Made by a program: the position numbers and the translations under genes
Shown here: piece by piece, positions 21,380-32,556 of the stretch
Numbering within the stretch: position 1 is the stretch's first letter
Layout of the letters: every line of letters starts with the position of its first letter
Source: Phytophthora hibernalis
Taxonomy: Eukaryota; Oomycota; Peronosporomycetes; Peronosporales; Peronosporaceae
Reading direction: 5' to 3'
DNA length: 64,000 nt
Assembly (NCBI GenBank): GCA_012656075.1
Contig: JAAKBF010000403.1
Coordinates: 806,001-870,000, forward strand
Notes under the pieces: generated by a model
Told to the model about the DNA's origin: nothing
Databases searched by the model: none
The model's input: the letters and a program-made list of their open reading frames with translations, nothing else

Positions 21380-22130
21380 TCCTCGATTGCTACCAGTCGA
21401 GCGAGGCGATCCGCAACTTGCGCCATAGTGATACGAGCATGGGGATCATAGCAACACATGTCTGATACGATCCCCCATGCAACGTTTGTAAATGAAGAAA
21501 CGTGAGTTAGATCAATATTTGTGCAGAGATCGCAGCAGATGATGTTATGTCTATCCGTGGATTGCACGCGCCCCGTCACTGCTTCAATAATCAATTTGCC
21601 AAACCAGAAAACATCAGAAGAAAATGTTCTGCACAAGCATAAGTTGGAGGTACCCATGAATTACCGGAGTCATCATCGTCCCGTTCAGTCTCAAAATTCC
21701 TTGGTGGGTAGCTCAAAGCAAATCCCGACAGCTTGGCTACTCCCATACCAGTTACGAAAATGCTTTTGCTAGTCACTTCTCCATGAATGATGCCGCACGC
21801 GTGCATGTACCGAAGCGCGTACGCTACATACAAAAGTTTTCTCCATACCACATTAGGGACTGTAGATTGTTTTAAAAACCCAGCCAGTTCTCCAGCTGCA
21901 TGTTCACAAACAAACATCCGCGGATTTGACCCTTCAATTGCACCAAACAATTGAAGTATGTTCGGGTGTCTAAGCCGAAACCACAGATCTACAACTGTCT
22001 GCGAGCTTCGCTTAAGAGAATCAAACTGAGACTGTAACTTTTGAATAGTTACCTCCGCTCCTTGTAATAAACCCTCGTGACGTGAAAAAAGGAAGATTTA
22101 CTAAGAACTCCCTCCATGACGACAACATCG
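21380..22130 (-). other. Kinase-like domain 4 (degenerate)
   Basis: The N-lobe is reduced. LRHPNILQLFGAIEG precedes FVCEHAAGELAGFL. The catalytic loop reads IIHGEVTSKSIF at about 21794-21757, which lacks the Asp and the downstream Asn, and the DFG position reads LSGFAL. DVFWFGKLIIEAV is the subdomain IX equivalent after a frameshift near 21620. This is the most divergent of the six. Confidence 0.65.
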
Positions 22131-22169
22131 CTCTGCAAAAGGATCCATTCTGGAACTGAGCTTTGGGGA

Positions 22170-22720
22170 CATGTGCCTTAAGCCTTTGTACCACATCTCC
22201 TATTGCTTCATCCTCCTTCGAGATCATATCAGTGACTAATCTCCATTGTTCATCGGTAAAACCTGCAGCACGTGGAGGTAATTCATGCTCACAAAGAACT
22301 TTTTCTTTGATTCCTGAGTCACTCATGGTCATACCCCATGGAGGTCGGAAACTGACCATTGTAATAATGCACATCCCAAGTGAATACAGATCGGTTCTCA
22401 ATGACGGCATCGCTCCAGCGAGCGGTTGTGGTGCTTGCCATCGAAAAGCTTCATCAAGGTTCTGAGTCTTGTAGTGACCCAAACTATCCACAGCACCACT
22501 CAGTTCGAATCCAACAAGCTTGGCTTTTCCATCGTTTCCAATTCGAATATTGGTCGGTTTTAAATTTCCGTGAAAAATTCCCAGGTCGTGTACGCTCTCT
22601 AATGCCACAGCGGTTTCAAACGCTTTACGCCACGCGTGAGCGATTCGTCCATGACGAAATTGCGTCCTTTCCAAGTAGCAAAGTATGGGTTCCTGAGCTG
22701 GCGGTTGGTTGCAGTCACTC
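22170..22720 (-). other. Kinase-like domain 3 (degenerate)
   Basis: Only the C-lobe is obvious. The catalytic loop reads FHGNLKPTNIRI at 22583-22545 (Asp to Asn) and the DFG position reads VGFEL near 22515, so the metal-binding Asp is lost. LYSLGMCIITMV marks subdomain IX. No glycine loop was found between this domain and domain 2. Confidence 0.7.
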
Positions 22721-22879
22721 AGATCAAAGCCAGATTGACGACAAAACCGTTCAGAGGCAACGAGAAATACACAGCAATCGACACACTGTTCGGTAATTGA
22801 CTTTGACGACGCATCTGTCACTTCACGCTTCTTAGCAACTCCAGTTTCATCTCGCATAGAAATAAGAGATTCGATTTCG

Positions 22880-23612
22880 GCAATCACCTCTCCAATTGTA
22901 GGTCTTTCGCGAGCATTTGAGGCGCACATTTGACTGATGAGTTTCCAAGCTTTGTCGGTTGCCGCAGCAGGTCGTGGGTGTTGTTTCCCAGCAACTATAA
23001 GCTCTAAAACCTTATCATCGTCAAGGTTACTAAACGGTACCGCTTGCATCATCGCTTCAATCATGCACATACCCATCGGACTCGAACTGAGGTTGTTCAG
23101 TTCTAGACGCCGCGATAACCTCTAGAGATTTCCACCGAACCGACTCGAAGCTAGCTTGTCCTCCTTTGTAACTGACGCTGGCAGAAAGCATCCGAACTTT
23201 ACGAAAACCAAAGTCGCCAATCTTTGCATTCTGTTTCCCATCAACAAGAATATTGCTGCACTTTAAACCTCCGTGTACAATGCCATGCTGGTGAAGAAAC
23301 TTCAAACCTTGCGCTACTAGCAGAAACAAAGCCCAAAACAGTGTACCATGATTTCCACCCTCCAAAAACAACCGTAAGTTGCCGTTTGGTGCGTATTCGC
23401 ACACAAACAACGGTGGCCTACTGACATGTGAGCCACCGAACAGCTTCAAAATGCGTTCGTTGTGCGGTAACCCCCACCAGAGCTCCAATTGCTGTAAGAA
23501 AGCCTCATCAGTTACACTCGATTTCCGCGAAAAGATGTTTCACCACTACTTTGATGGGATGGCCATCATGTAACCAAGTGCCAAGACTCACATCACCGAA
23601 GCTGCCACTGGC
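22880..23612 (-). other. Kinase-like domain 2 (pseudokinase signature)
   Basis: Glycine loop ASGSFGDVSLG lies near 23610 and the lysine in VVVKHL near 23545. The catalytic loop is IVHGGLKCSNIL at 23283-23245, again Gly in place of Asp, while IGDFGF is intact near 23215. A frameshift near 23065 separates the activation-loop region from MGMCMIEAMMQ of subdomain IX. The match to domain 1 in the HGGLKC loop suggests these two arose by duplication of the helical-module-plus-kinase unit. Confidence 0.72.
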
Positions 23613-24259
23613 CTTAATGACGTTACTAGTATCGGTGAATTTGATATCTCCAACATCAATAAACCAGTGAAACATACGGAGGCCAGCTTCATTTGCGAAT
23701 GCCAATACACGTTCTAGTGTTGTATTCATGAGTTGCAACATCTCAGTAGACTGTTGAATCTCTTTCGTCCTGTTTTTCAGCAACATCAGTACTTGGCAAA
23801 CCTGCGTCTCGTCACGGGCATTTAATTCATTCACAAGTGATCGATCTGGCGCGGTGGTCACCAATTGCATTAGTTTGGCACGCTGATCCGCACAGTCGCT
23901 ATCCCATTCCTTACTCCACTTCGTCATGGCGTCTGTGTTGGCCAGCCCAACGCCCTCTCCAATTTCCGTCAGTATCAAGTGCAGGTGGCGAATCGTTGCG
24001 CAAAACTTTTCACAGCGTCCTAGTCGCACTAATAGTGGTTTAACGCTGATCAGCGTCATGAGCTGAATAATTACGTGGACGTACTTCTGCTTTCCTCCAT
24101 CAGTTTCGGGCAGAGGAGATATTGCATCATGCAAAACGTTGAGTCGTTCTAGCATTTGGTGACACAGGTTTTTGCTTTCAGGTGCACGTTCAGAATCCGT
24201 GTATAATCTCGCAAGAACTTTCCGGCTGAGTGGACATCCCTCAAGTTTTGCGATCGGAA

Positions 24260-25035
24260 AGTTAAGCTCAGGTTCACACAACGCACGAATCAGCAAAATC
24301 ACCTCATCAACGTCTGGACGATCATTGATGTCGGCAGCAACAAGGCGGCTAATCACACTCCATTCCTTGTCCGATATTTCCTCGGGCTGCTCGTAGTCCA
24401 CTCCTTTAATAACCCTCTCCATGAATTCATCATCATCGTAATATCCAAACGGTGGGGCCTGCGTCTTCGCTTCGATAATGCACATTCCCAACGAGTAGAC
24501 ATCCGACCTGTACTTGGGCAGGGGGTTGGTTTCAACCATTATTTCACGGGGTTTCCAGCGAACTGATTCTGCATGAGACTGTTGAGTCTGGTTACTGTAG
24601 ACTGCAGAGATGGTTCTGATACGAGAAAAGTCAAAGTCCGAGATCTTCGGGGTGTTGTTTTCTCCCATCAAGATATTTCCGCATTTCAGACCGCCGTGGA
24701 CGATGCGGTTGCCATGTAACACCTGGAGACCTTGCGCCACTTGGAGAAACATGTTCCAGAACAGACCTTGGTTCTCCGGTTTGCTGAAGAATTGAGAAAT
24801 GTTGCCACCAGGAGCATTTTCACACACAAAGAACGGTTGTTGTGCTCGATGGCACCCGCCGAGGAGCCGGACGATGTTTGGGTGCCTTGGAAGTTCATAC
24901 CACAGCTGCAACTGCCTCAGAAATGAAACCTCCGACTCGATACTCCTATCAAACAGACTTGACAACGACGTCCTGGATGGTACCATCGCGACAGCGCCAT
25001 GTTCCATAATTGACGGTGCCGTAAGTTCCAGAGCC
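24260..25035 (-). other. Kinase-like domain 1 (pseudokinase signature)
   Basis: The glycine loop GSGTYGTV lies at 25035-25012 and the beta-3 lysine in VVVKS near 24960. The catalytic loop reads IVHGGLKCGNIL at about 24706-24668: the HRD Asp is replaced by Gly. The metal motif reads SDFDFSR (DFG changed to DFD). DVYSLGMCIIEA of subdomain IX follows at about 24510. The first motifs are kept but catalysis is unlikely. Confidence 0.75.
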
Positions 25036-25532
25036 GATGGGCTCACCTTCCTTGATTTTCACGTCTCGCTCAGGAATGAACCTCTGGAAGATGGCCAGAA
25101 TATTCGATGGCTGCTCTTGAAGGCCAGCCACCGTCTCGGCGGTGATGACACAGGTCTTGAGGTCAAGAGCGACTCGCAGGCGCTCCAATGTTCTCCGCTT
25201 GAGCTCTGGGAGTGGTCCTGGAGTGTTTTCTTCCAGGGACGTGTACATCTCCAGCATGGCTGTCGTCACCTTCCTGTCGTTGCCCATATCTCTGATCAGC
25301 ATGCGTGTAGCTGTACCCGTGACTAGGATTTCCAGTTGTTGGGATTGGACCTCACACCCGGCTCCAATCATCCATCCATTGGTCTGTTTCAACATATCCT
25401 ACACCTACGCAGATGGCGTCCAGGTCGGAGTTGAGCTCTCAAACCGAGTAGGCGAAGGTGTCCGCCCCAGCGAGACGCTCCAACAACGGTGACTGGCGTA
25501 GCAGCTTGATGAACCTTTTGAGGAGTTTACAG

Positions 25533-25537
25533 TACTT
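25533..25537. repeat. Target-site duplication GTACT, left copy
   Basis: GTACT directly precedes the left LTR. The same five bases follow the right LTR at 31001-31005. Five bases is the normal target duplication of Ty3/gypsy integrases. Confidence 0.9.
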
Positions 25538-25884
25538 GTGACGTTCCACACGAACTTGGGAGCTGGAACTCCCACCAACAGGCAACGTGTATTGTGTAGT
25601 TGGAAGAAAAAGTGAACTGAGCTAAATCTAACGCACTTCTCTATGTTGCTGCTCTCTCCTGCTCATCCTTAGCAGTCCAGGGAGAGACTTGTTGTTGCAG
25701 TTGCAGTTGTCCTGTAGCAGGGCTATCCGTGCTACAGCTGAAGATTGGTTGTATCGATTCTTGTGGCGCTGCGGGACGTAGTGCAGAGGTTTTGTCACTC
25801 GACGGTAGGCTGCGCCACTCTTCCTGGCTTCGTGGTTAGGACTGCTTGTCCATTACAATGTTGAGCTTCCAGCTCACCATCACA
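25538..25884 (-). repeat. 3' LTR of the gypsy element
   Basis: This is the 347-bp direct repeat of 30654-31000. Relative to it there is one missing G near 25560, an extra CT near 25640, a shorter T-run near 25792 and two T/C substitutions. It is at the 3' end because the genes read on minus. A G-rich run (GGGGTGGCTG) just inside may serve as the polypurine tract, although it is not a pure purine tract. Confidence 0.93.
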
Positions 25885-25967
25885 CAGCCACCCCAAGCAG
25901 TCATACACCACGATCCGACATCTTGGTGTGCTGCTGGCCATGCAGTGCGCTATGCTGTCGAAAAGCT

Positions 25968-28900
25968 CTAGCGATTCTTCCGCTGCAATGTCGTTGTCAT
26001 GGCACGTCGAAGCCGATCGTCGTTAGCTTCGTCCGCGTATAGTTCCATTAGTTTTGGCACGTCCTCGACCAGTGTTTTCAGCGGCTCCCAGGAGTCCTCG
26101 ATCTCCTCGAGACCTTGCCACTTTACCTTTATCTGGAATATCCGCATGCTGTTGTTGTAGCGGTGGTCCACCAAAGCATCCACAGCCAGTAGTGTACCTT
26201 GAGACGCGACGTGGTCGATCATTTCAGCGGAAACGTTGAGAGACGAATCCGCGTAGTGCTTTAGACGTGACGGATGTATATTCATGGACTTCCCTGTCAC
26301 TAAATGTTCCACTGTAAAGTAATACTCGGCCGCACCTGTCACTCTGTACGGACCGACCCAAGTCACTCTGAGCTTATTGGCGTAAAGTTTCTCATCTACC
26401 CGAGATCGAAGCACATAGTCACCAATCGAGAAATTAATGGGTCGCTCAAAGTGTCTTCGACCGCGGTAACGAACTGCTTCGCGCTTGCGCTCCTCTTCAA
26501 CTGCTTTGTGCATCCGTTGTATGCTCGCTCGCATCAGCCGTAGTTTGTTTTCCAATTCGGGGCGCTCTTTAGGCAACGAAACTACCCGGTCCTTCTCTCC
26601 CGGCAGCAGCACAGTGTCCAACGTGTTTGGGCAGGGTAGCCCAGTGAAAAGTTCGATCGGGGCCCTGTTCGCTAGCGACTGCACCGGAGAGTGGTTTAGG
26701 CTGGACTGCACGAGCGGTAGGAGGTGTGGCCAATCTGAAGCACTCAATCTGAACTCCAGCATCAGTGCCTTCAGAACTTGAATGATATCTCTATTCACCC
26801 TCTCCACACTACCATTTTCCACGGAGTGTATGCCAAAGTAAATCGTTGTTGTGATTTGAGGCGCTGGTTCAACTCTGCAATCACCTTGCTCGTGAACTGT
26901 GTGCCAGAGTCGCTGACCCACGTTGTCGGTATTCCAAAACGACTGTACCAGTCGAGAATGGCCACAGCAGCTACCTGCGATGTAGGTCCGTCACACGCGA
27001 CGAGCTCCGCAAAGTGCGTTGCTTCGTCCTTCATCACAAGGACGTAACGCGATGTTCGAAACGACTCCCCAAGGCCAAGAAATCCCAATGCAGTGTCTCG
27101 TTCCTCTCGAAAGTAAAGTGAGTCTCACTGAATGGTCTAGTGATAATAGCTCTACCCTTCACGTGTAAACAGAGCAAACCGCTACGGCAAAATGAACGGA
27201 CCCGCTCATTCAGACCGTTGATGTCGAAAATCTGGCAGAGGTGATTAACCATCACGTGCATTCCGCGATGTCCACTCGCTCCGCAATGAACAATAACCAT
27301 AATGCGCTGCAGCAGCTCCGTAGCGCTGCTCGGTAACCAGACGCGACCATCTATTCGCCATACACCGTCAGCAAGTTTACTTGCGGTGGATGGTGCCTGA
27401 CGGCTTCCCTGCACCTCAGCAATCTCCTCCAAGGACGGCCACACAAAGTCGTCTGAATCAAGTGGACGGGGACTTTGTGCCGTCTGCTCGTGCGTCGAAC
27501 GGAAACCCTTTGTCTGCTTCTCCCGTTTTCGTTTGCTGCCCGAAACATGCTTTGCGCTGCTCCGCAGTGGGCTGGTGCTTGGTTTGCCTCCCCATCTCGA
27601 GATGAGATCCACCCACACGTTTTTGCACCCTCAATATGTTCGATTGAGTACCTATACTCCATTAGCTTCGTTGACCATCGTAGAAGCTTTCCACGCATGG
27701 TCTTCTTTAGCTCTTTGCTCGGTGCAAACAAGTCAATAATGTTCCGATGATCGCAGTACATTTTGAAGCCTTGTGGACGCAGCAGCAACTACTCCAACCT
27801 CTCACACGCATGCACGATCGGGTAGCACTCCTTCTCAATAACGCTCCAGTTTAGCGCCGACCCACTGAACGATCCACCCATGCAAATTAGTAGCTCGTGA
27901 TGTTGTTCTTGGATCAGTTTGTCATGCTTCCAGTCCCCAACTTGGCTGACAATGAGTCCCCATGCAGAATCAGAAGCGTCTGACAGCAAACAAAGCTGCT
28001 TCGTAGGGTCAGGATACGTGAGCATAGCGGAGTTCGAAAGCAGATCCTTCACGTCTGCGAAGCTTGCTAACTCATCTTGCGAGAGGCTGATACGAATACC
28101 CGCTGCTGCTCGTTTGCTACGCTTCGTACCACGAAGCGATTCATCAAGTCGTTCCTGCAAAGGCTTCACAACCCGAGCATAGTCCACTAATCCGTCACGC
28201 ATCCAGTTCGTTGCACAGACAAACTGTTGCAATTCAGCGGCAGTGCTGGGTGGCGGGATCTTCTGTAGAGCCTGAATTCGCTCCGGGTCGTGCCCAACAC
28301 CGTCCTTGTTGATGATCCTGCCGCACCACTTAATTTCAGTCTCTAAAAGTTTGCACTTCCGAGGGTTTAGCTTAAACCCAAAACTATCCAGTCGCTTGAG
28401 GATGGCCTCGATCACATCCATGAGGTCGATCACGGTGTCCGCGTAAGCCAGCAGATCGTCGATCCAAACAAGCACACACTCGTGCAGATACTCTTTGAGT
28501 ACTTCCTCCACTGTTGACTGAAAATGCAGCGCTGCATCCGTACAACCTTGCGGCACTCTCGTTGGGGTGAAAATTCCTCTGTCCGTCATATACGAGAGAA
28601 ACTCTTGAGAGTCTTTGTGCAGAGGGAGTTGCCAAAACCCTTAATGAAATCAAAGATAGCATAGAATTTCTTGCCCTTGCACTTTTCCAATCGTACTTGC
28701 AAACTGGGCATCACTCCAGCAATGCTTTCTGTCATCGAGTTTATCGGCCGATAGTCATTCGCCTGGCGGAACTCGTTGCTGTTTGGCTTCCGAACCGGTA
28801 GAGCTGCACATGCCCACCGGCTCTCCTTATTCTCAATCACCCAACCAAGTCGCACCAGGTCAACGTTGAACTTCGCAAGAAACTCCGATTTCTCAGGGCT

Positions 28901-29575
28901 GTACTGCCGAACTTTGCACTTGAACGGTTTGGCTTCAGGTTTCAGCCGAATCCTCAGTGGTGGTACTCTAGCAGGCGGGTCATCGCCGAGGACGAGCCTC
29001 CATCCCTTGAAAGAAAACAGTATGCCTATCAACCGTTTTTCTTCAGCACCAGGTGAAACTATTCCACGCTCCACACATTCTGCTACCATGACATTAATCA
29101 CGTTGGCGACATCTTCGTCCAGCGTATCACCACATACCGGCATTCCGGCCGGGTCTCCAAATGAGTCGTCATCAGTCAAGTTGCGTGCAGCGAGCTGCTC
29201 AAGCTCACGATCCACATCAATACCCAACTCTGAAAGGAGCACGCGACCAACGATCAACTCATCGTCGTCCGATTCCACAACAAGACACCGCTTCGGGTCT
29301 TGGCATCTCACTGGACCGGCCGCTGTATTCAGGCACAGATACACATCAATACCATGCGTCGCAGTGAGCACTGTGCCTCCGACGGCTTCTAATTCCACTG
29401 GGTCATCCAGTTCCACAACTACTACATCCTGGTCAAGAGTCTGCAACTCCTGGACGTGATTGTGCGAAATGATGTTCCAGTCGGATCCACTATCCGCACA
29501 GTAGGGCAGTTCCAGCAACGCATTCAACATGGCTGCCGATCTCACGCGGTCGTGCGTTTTCGTACGTGGATTCAC
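25968..29575 (-). pseudogene. Pol polyprotein: protease, RT, RNase H, integrase, chromodomain (broken)
   Basis: In order on minus: an aspartic protease with ADSGSDW near 29490; reverse transcriptase from about 29000, with active-site WIDDLL near 28460 (Trp at the position usually Tyr/Phe); RNase H, including CLLSDASDSAWG near 27985; integrase zinc-binding HCGASGHRG...FCRSGLLCLHVK at 27290-27160; the core Asp residues in VMKDEATHF and VSDSGTQF and the Glu in NGSVERVNRD near 26800; and a C-terminal chromodomain (FQIKVKWQGLEEIEDSWEPL) near 26130-26070. The chromodomain marks a chromovirus-type element and usually directs integration toward heterochromatin. Breaks lie near 28600, 27620, 27060 and 26800, with an in-frame TAG at 27789-27791. 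Confidence 0.88.
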
Positions 29576-29580
29576 ACGTT

Positions 29581-30623
29581 TTACCCTGAATCTCTTTGCC
29601 GACTGCCTTTGGGGGCTCGTTTTGCCAGTATTGCCTCCTTCTGTGCTTCATCAATATCAGGGCACTCACTCAACCAATGATCCTTGCCGCAGTTTAAACA
29701 ACCGCCACGCGGCTTGCTTTTCGCGGCCGTATTTGATGATCCAGTGGCTGGAGGCCTCGGAACATGGCGCTCGGTGCCAGGTTCGGTCTGCATCTTACGC
29801 TTTGTTCCCCCGACTTAGAGCCGGCAGCAGTTCGGTCGCTGTCGATTCTACCATTAGCACGTCGCTCTCCATGTCGTGGTTTGATTTCCTGTTTCGGCTG
29901 GTGCTGCAGTCGTTTGCGATTAGCCACCGAGCGGAACACTTTTTCCTGCTCCAGTGCCTTCTCCTTCACGAGCTTGTACAAAGCCACATCATTCTTTGTG
30001 CTGGCCTTGTCAATGAGTTTTTGATGAGTCGCTACCTCGTCACGAAGTGCTGTTGGCTGCAGATACTTCTTCAGTATCGTGCATTTATGATTAATTCCCA
30101 TCGGAGTGGTAAACGTGGCCTGCAATCCGTTGCGCGAAATGATGTCCTCGCACAGTTTGAAGTAGTTCACCACCCGGGCTTGCACATCGGACTCCTGCAG
30201 GTCCATATGCAACTCGTCGTCGAACAGCGCATCGATATTCACGATCGAGACGTTCTTCACGTTGGTGACAATCTTGTCAATCTCACTGACGATTCGCTCC
30301 TCCGTGATCGACTCGAGAGGTATCTCCCAGTCGAACTTGCATAACAATTTCAGCAGCGCGTGGTCGAACGTGCTCTTGATACTCATCATCGCCTTGGTGA
30401 TCTCTTCACCAGAGACAGCACAGCGAGCAGCAATCGCGTCCTCGTACTCTCTGCGCTCTTTCTTCCACTGAACGAGGCTTGCATGCGAGATGTCCTTGAT
30501 TCATGGCGGCAGAATGGCTGACGACGTGATCGGTACGCTCACCATAGCCGTTCCTTCGCCTTCGCTTTCGTTTTGGCCTCGACGTGGGGTGTCCACCGCC
30601 GAACGACCGCTTCTTGTCCTCAT
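29581..30623 (-). pseudogene. Gag with CCHC-like zinc knuckle (broken)
   Basis: A probable start is MRTRSGRSAVDTPRRG at 30623. An in-frame TGA at 30503-30501 interrupts it, and the same frame continues as SLVQWKKERREYEDAIAARC and then DHALLKLLCKFDWEIPLESI. A frameshift in a G-run near 29810 leads into the knuckle CLNCGKDHWLSEC at about 29700-29662. Its spacing is CX2CX3HX4C, one residue shorter than the usual CX2CX4HX4C. The frame then ends at 29581, overlapping the protease start region in another frame. Confidence 0.75.
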
Positions 30624-30653
30624 CCGTGTTTGAACAGATACTATTGTTAACAA

Positions 30654-31000
30654 TGTGACGTTCCACACGAACTTGGGAGCTGGAACTCCCACCAACAGGC
30701 AACGTGTATTGCGTAGTTGGAAGAAAAAGTGAACTGAGCTAAATCTAACGCACTTCTATGTTGCTGCTCTCTCCTGCTCATCCTTAGCAGTCCAGGGAGA
30801 GACTTGTTGTTGCAGTTGCAGTTGTCCTGTAGCAGGGCTATCCGTGCTACAGCTGAAGATTGGTTGTATCGATTCTTGTGGCGCTGCGGGACGCAGTGCA
30901 GAGGTTTTTGTCACTCGACGGTAGGCTGCGCCACTCTTCCTGGCTTCGTGGTTAGGACTGCTTGTCCATTACAATGTTGAGCTTCCAGCTCACCATCACA
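30654..31000 (-). repeat. 5' LTR of the gypsy element
   Basis: This is the upstream LTR in coding orientation, a 347-bp direct repeat of 25538-25884. It should contain the element's promoter, but I cannot place an initiator. Confidence 0.93.
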
Positions 31001-31005
31001 GTACT
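31001..31005. repeat. Target-site duplication GTACT, right copy
   Basis: This is the partner of 25533-25537. Only one copy belongs to the original kinase gene. Confidence 0.9.
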
Positions 31006-31165
31006 TGGTCTTCCACTCGTCGTCATGTACTGCAACAGCATCGTGACAAGCGTTGAGTCGAGCGAGGAAATCTTCGAAGAAGGTACTGCACTCCGGTTTA
31101 TGCTTGGATCTCGGGGGAAAGCGGCCAGCACCTGGCGACTCGGTGGTGAACCGGGCAGCGTAAGC
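31006..31165 (-). pseudogene. Upstream piece of the kinase gene, cut off by the retrotransposon
   Basis: On minus this segment is open after a TAA at 31168-31166 and reads STFFEDFLARLNACHDAVAV, then HDDEWKTKY. If the retrotransposon and one GTACT are left out, the frame continues without interruption into CKLLKRFIKLL at 25532, forming one amphipathic helical module. The true start lies further upstream and could not be placed; an ATG at 31193-31191 is in a different frame. Confidence 0.7.
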
Positions 31166-31464
31166 TTAAGGAGTCTCCTGAAGCTTCCTCCATGCTCGAC
31201 GACTGTCGGCAGAAGTTTGTTCTTGGATCAACGCAGCCGAACTGAAAGTGCTTCTTCGAAATATGGGAATAAATGAGGACGCATCCCCTGTAGTGTCACT
31301 GTCCAGTCTGGAGTGCATCATCAATGTTGATTCATCATGCAGTAGAGCCCCACCTACTGTACACTGCATATGGGACTCTACTACACTGTAGCTGTAGTCA
31401 TCTTAAGATAGTGTTTTCGACCGATGGGTTGGTCAAGGAGGTTAGGCGTTTTCTACGACCCTGA
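31166..31464. other. Upstream flank of the kinase gene
   Basis: No gene is visible. It contains an inverted pair around GTAGAGCCC and GGGACTCTAC at about 31343-31382. Confidence 0.3.
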
Positions 31465-32556
31465 TTGCTATCTCGAATGCTAAAAGAGGCAGAATTATCC
31501 CACGTCCGTGGGGAGAGCTGTACCATGGTGACACCCGCAACGGAGCACTTCACTTTGATTTCCTATCTGGGTGCTGGATTTGGAACATGCAAATATTTGC
31601 TAGTGCTAAAGGACAATTTCAGTCACTTTTGCGAGTTAGTTGCAGGCGATACCCCGACGAGTGAAGTTACAGTTGAAGCTTTGCTCGGATAGCACAGTCG
31701 GTTTGGTTTGCCGCCTGTGTGGATCAGAGACAACGGTTCGCACTTCAAGAACCAAGTAGTGGCCCAACTATGCAAACGACTGAAATGTCAGCAAAAGTTT
31801 GTTGTGGCTTACAGTTCATGGGTGAATGGCTCAATTGAACGGGCGAACCAAGACATTTTACAAGTCTTGTGCACTATGATACTGGAGTGCCGTATCTCTC
31901 ACAAAGATTGGATCTTCTTGATTGCTTTGGTTAAATCCAACATGAACCACTCGCCGGTGGCCTCACTAGCAAATAGAGCCCCAGTTGAGGTGTTTACCGA
32001 TTTGCCGTGCCCAGTACCGACGTACGTACTGTTTCTACCCCGCGAGCAACCACGAAATGTATCGATCGAGGAAACATCAATTGAGCAGTCATTGACTCAA
32101 CTACGGGTCAGTATGGAGGAGATGCATCGAGAGGTAGCAAATGAACGTGAGAAGATCAACCTTCAGAAACAAGAGACGGTACAAAGGATTTATAGAAGTC
32201 AACTTCACTGTGGGTGATTATGTGCTGCGATCACGTGTGGTTGAGCGATGTCACAACAAACTACTGGCATGGATTGGCCCCGACGTAGTGACTCGTGCAG
32301 ACACGCACTCATTTCGTGTTCGGCACTTGGTGACGGGCCAGAAACAGGATGTTCATGCATCTCGGACGCTGATAGTGACTTGGATGTCACCGATGAATTG
32401 CTGGAGCATGTGGCAGCCCAGAGTATTGTTCTAAAGGTGGAACTGCTAATCAAGCACCACCGGAATAAGAACACCCAGAATTTTGAGCTCTTAGTGAGCT
32501 GGTGTGGTTTGGAGGAGATCGAGGACGCTGGCGCAGAATGTACCTGTGATGGTTAG
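31465..32556 (+). pseudogene. Second-family gypsy integrase and chromodomain remnant
   Basis: The plus strand carries an integrase core with KYLLVLKDNFSHF and VWIRDNGSHFKNQ (two Asp) and NGSIERANQDI (Glu). It is interrupted by a TAG at 31690-31692. The C-terminal part continues in two other frames: FTVGDYVLRSRVVERCHNKL, and a chromodomain relic ELLVSWCGLEEIEDAG near 32490-32530. It resembles the integrase of the 25.5-31.0-kb element but differs throughout, so it represents a separate family. No zinc-binding domain or RT precedes it on this strand. Confidence 0.8.

Larger units (their letters stand above)
19381..25537 (-). pseudogene. Multi-kinase TKL gene with six tandem kinase-like domains, main part
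   Basis: Minus-strand reading runs without any non-coding gap from the retrotransposon junction to a stop at 19381. It encodes, in order, a helical N-terminal module (KLLKRFIKLL...; TLERLRVALDLKTCVITAET), kinase domain 1, a second helical module (about 24250-23640), and kinase domains 2 to 6. Single open stretches span domains 1-2 (25046-23508) and 2-3 (23076-22021), so at least these belong to one polypeptide; the other joints are bridged by frameshifts, not stops followed by promoters. Breaks lie near 25503, 25345, 24960, 23500, 23065, 22075, 21620, 21320, 20820, 20560, 20215 and 19840, with in-frame stops at 25441-25439 and about 19881. Only domain 5 keeps all catalytic motifs. A cluster of collapsed separate genes is the alternative, but no intergenic spacers are seen. 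Confidence 0.7.
25538..31000 (-). mobile_element. Full-length Ty3/gypsy LTR retrotransposon with chromodomain, inserted in the kinase gene
   Basis: The 5,463-bp element reads on minus. It has two 347-bp LTRs (about five differences, near 98.5 per cent identical) beginning TGTGATGG and ending CGTCACA in coding orientation, a GTACT target duplication, and Gag, protease, RT, RNase H and integrase regions in the Ty3/gypsy order. High LTR identity implies recent insertion, yet the coding region has several stops and frameshifts. No canonical TGG primer-binding site lies directly next to the 5' LTR; the first internal bases form the palindrome TTGTTAACAA. Confidence 0.93.

Noticed and set aside
30620..30653. 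Primer-binding site for the array tRNA-Leu next to the gypsy 5' LTR
   Set aside because: Only eight bases (GTATCTGT) agree with the complement of the tRNA 3' end, they are offset by about 12 bases from the LTR end, and the terminal TGG is absent.
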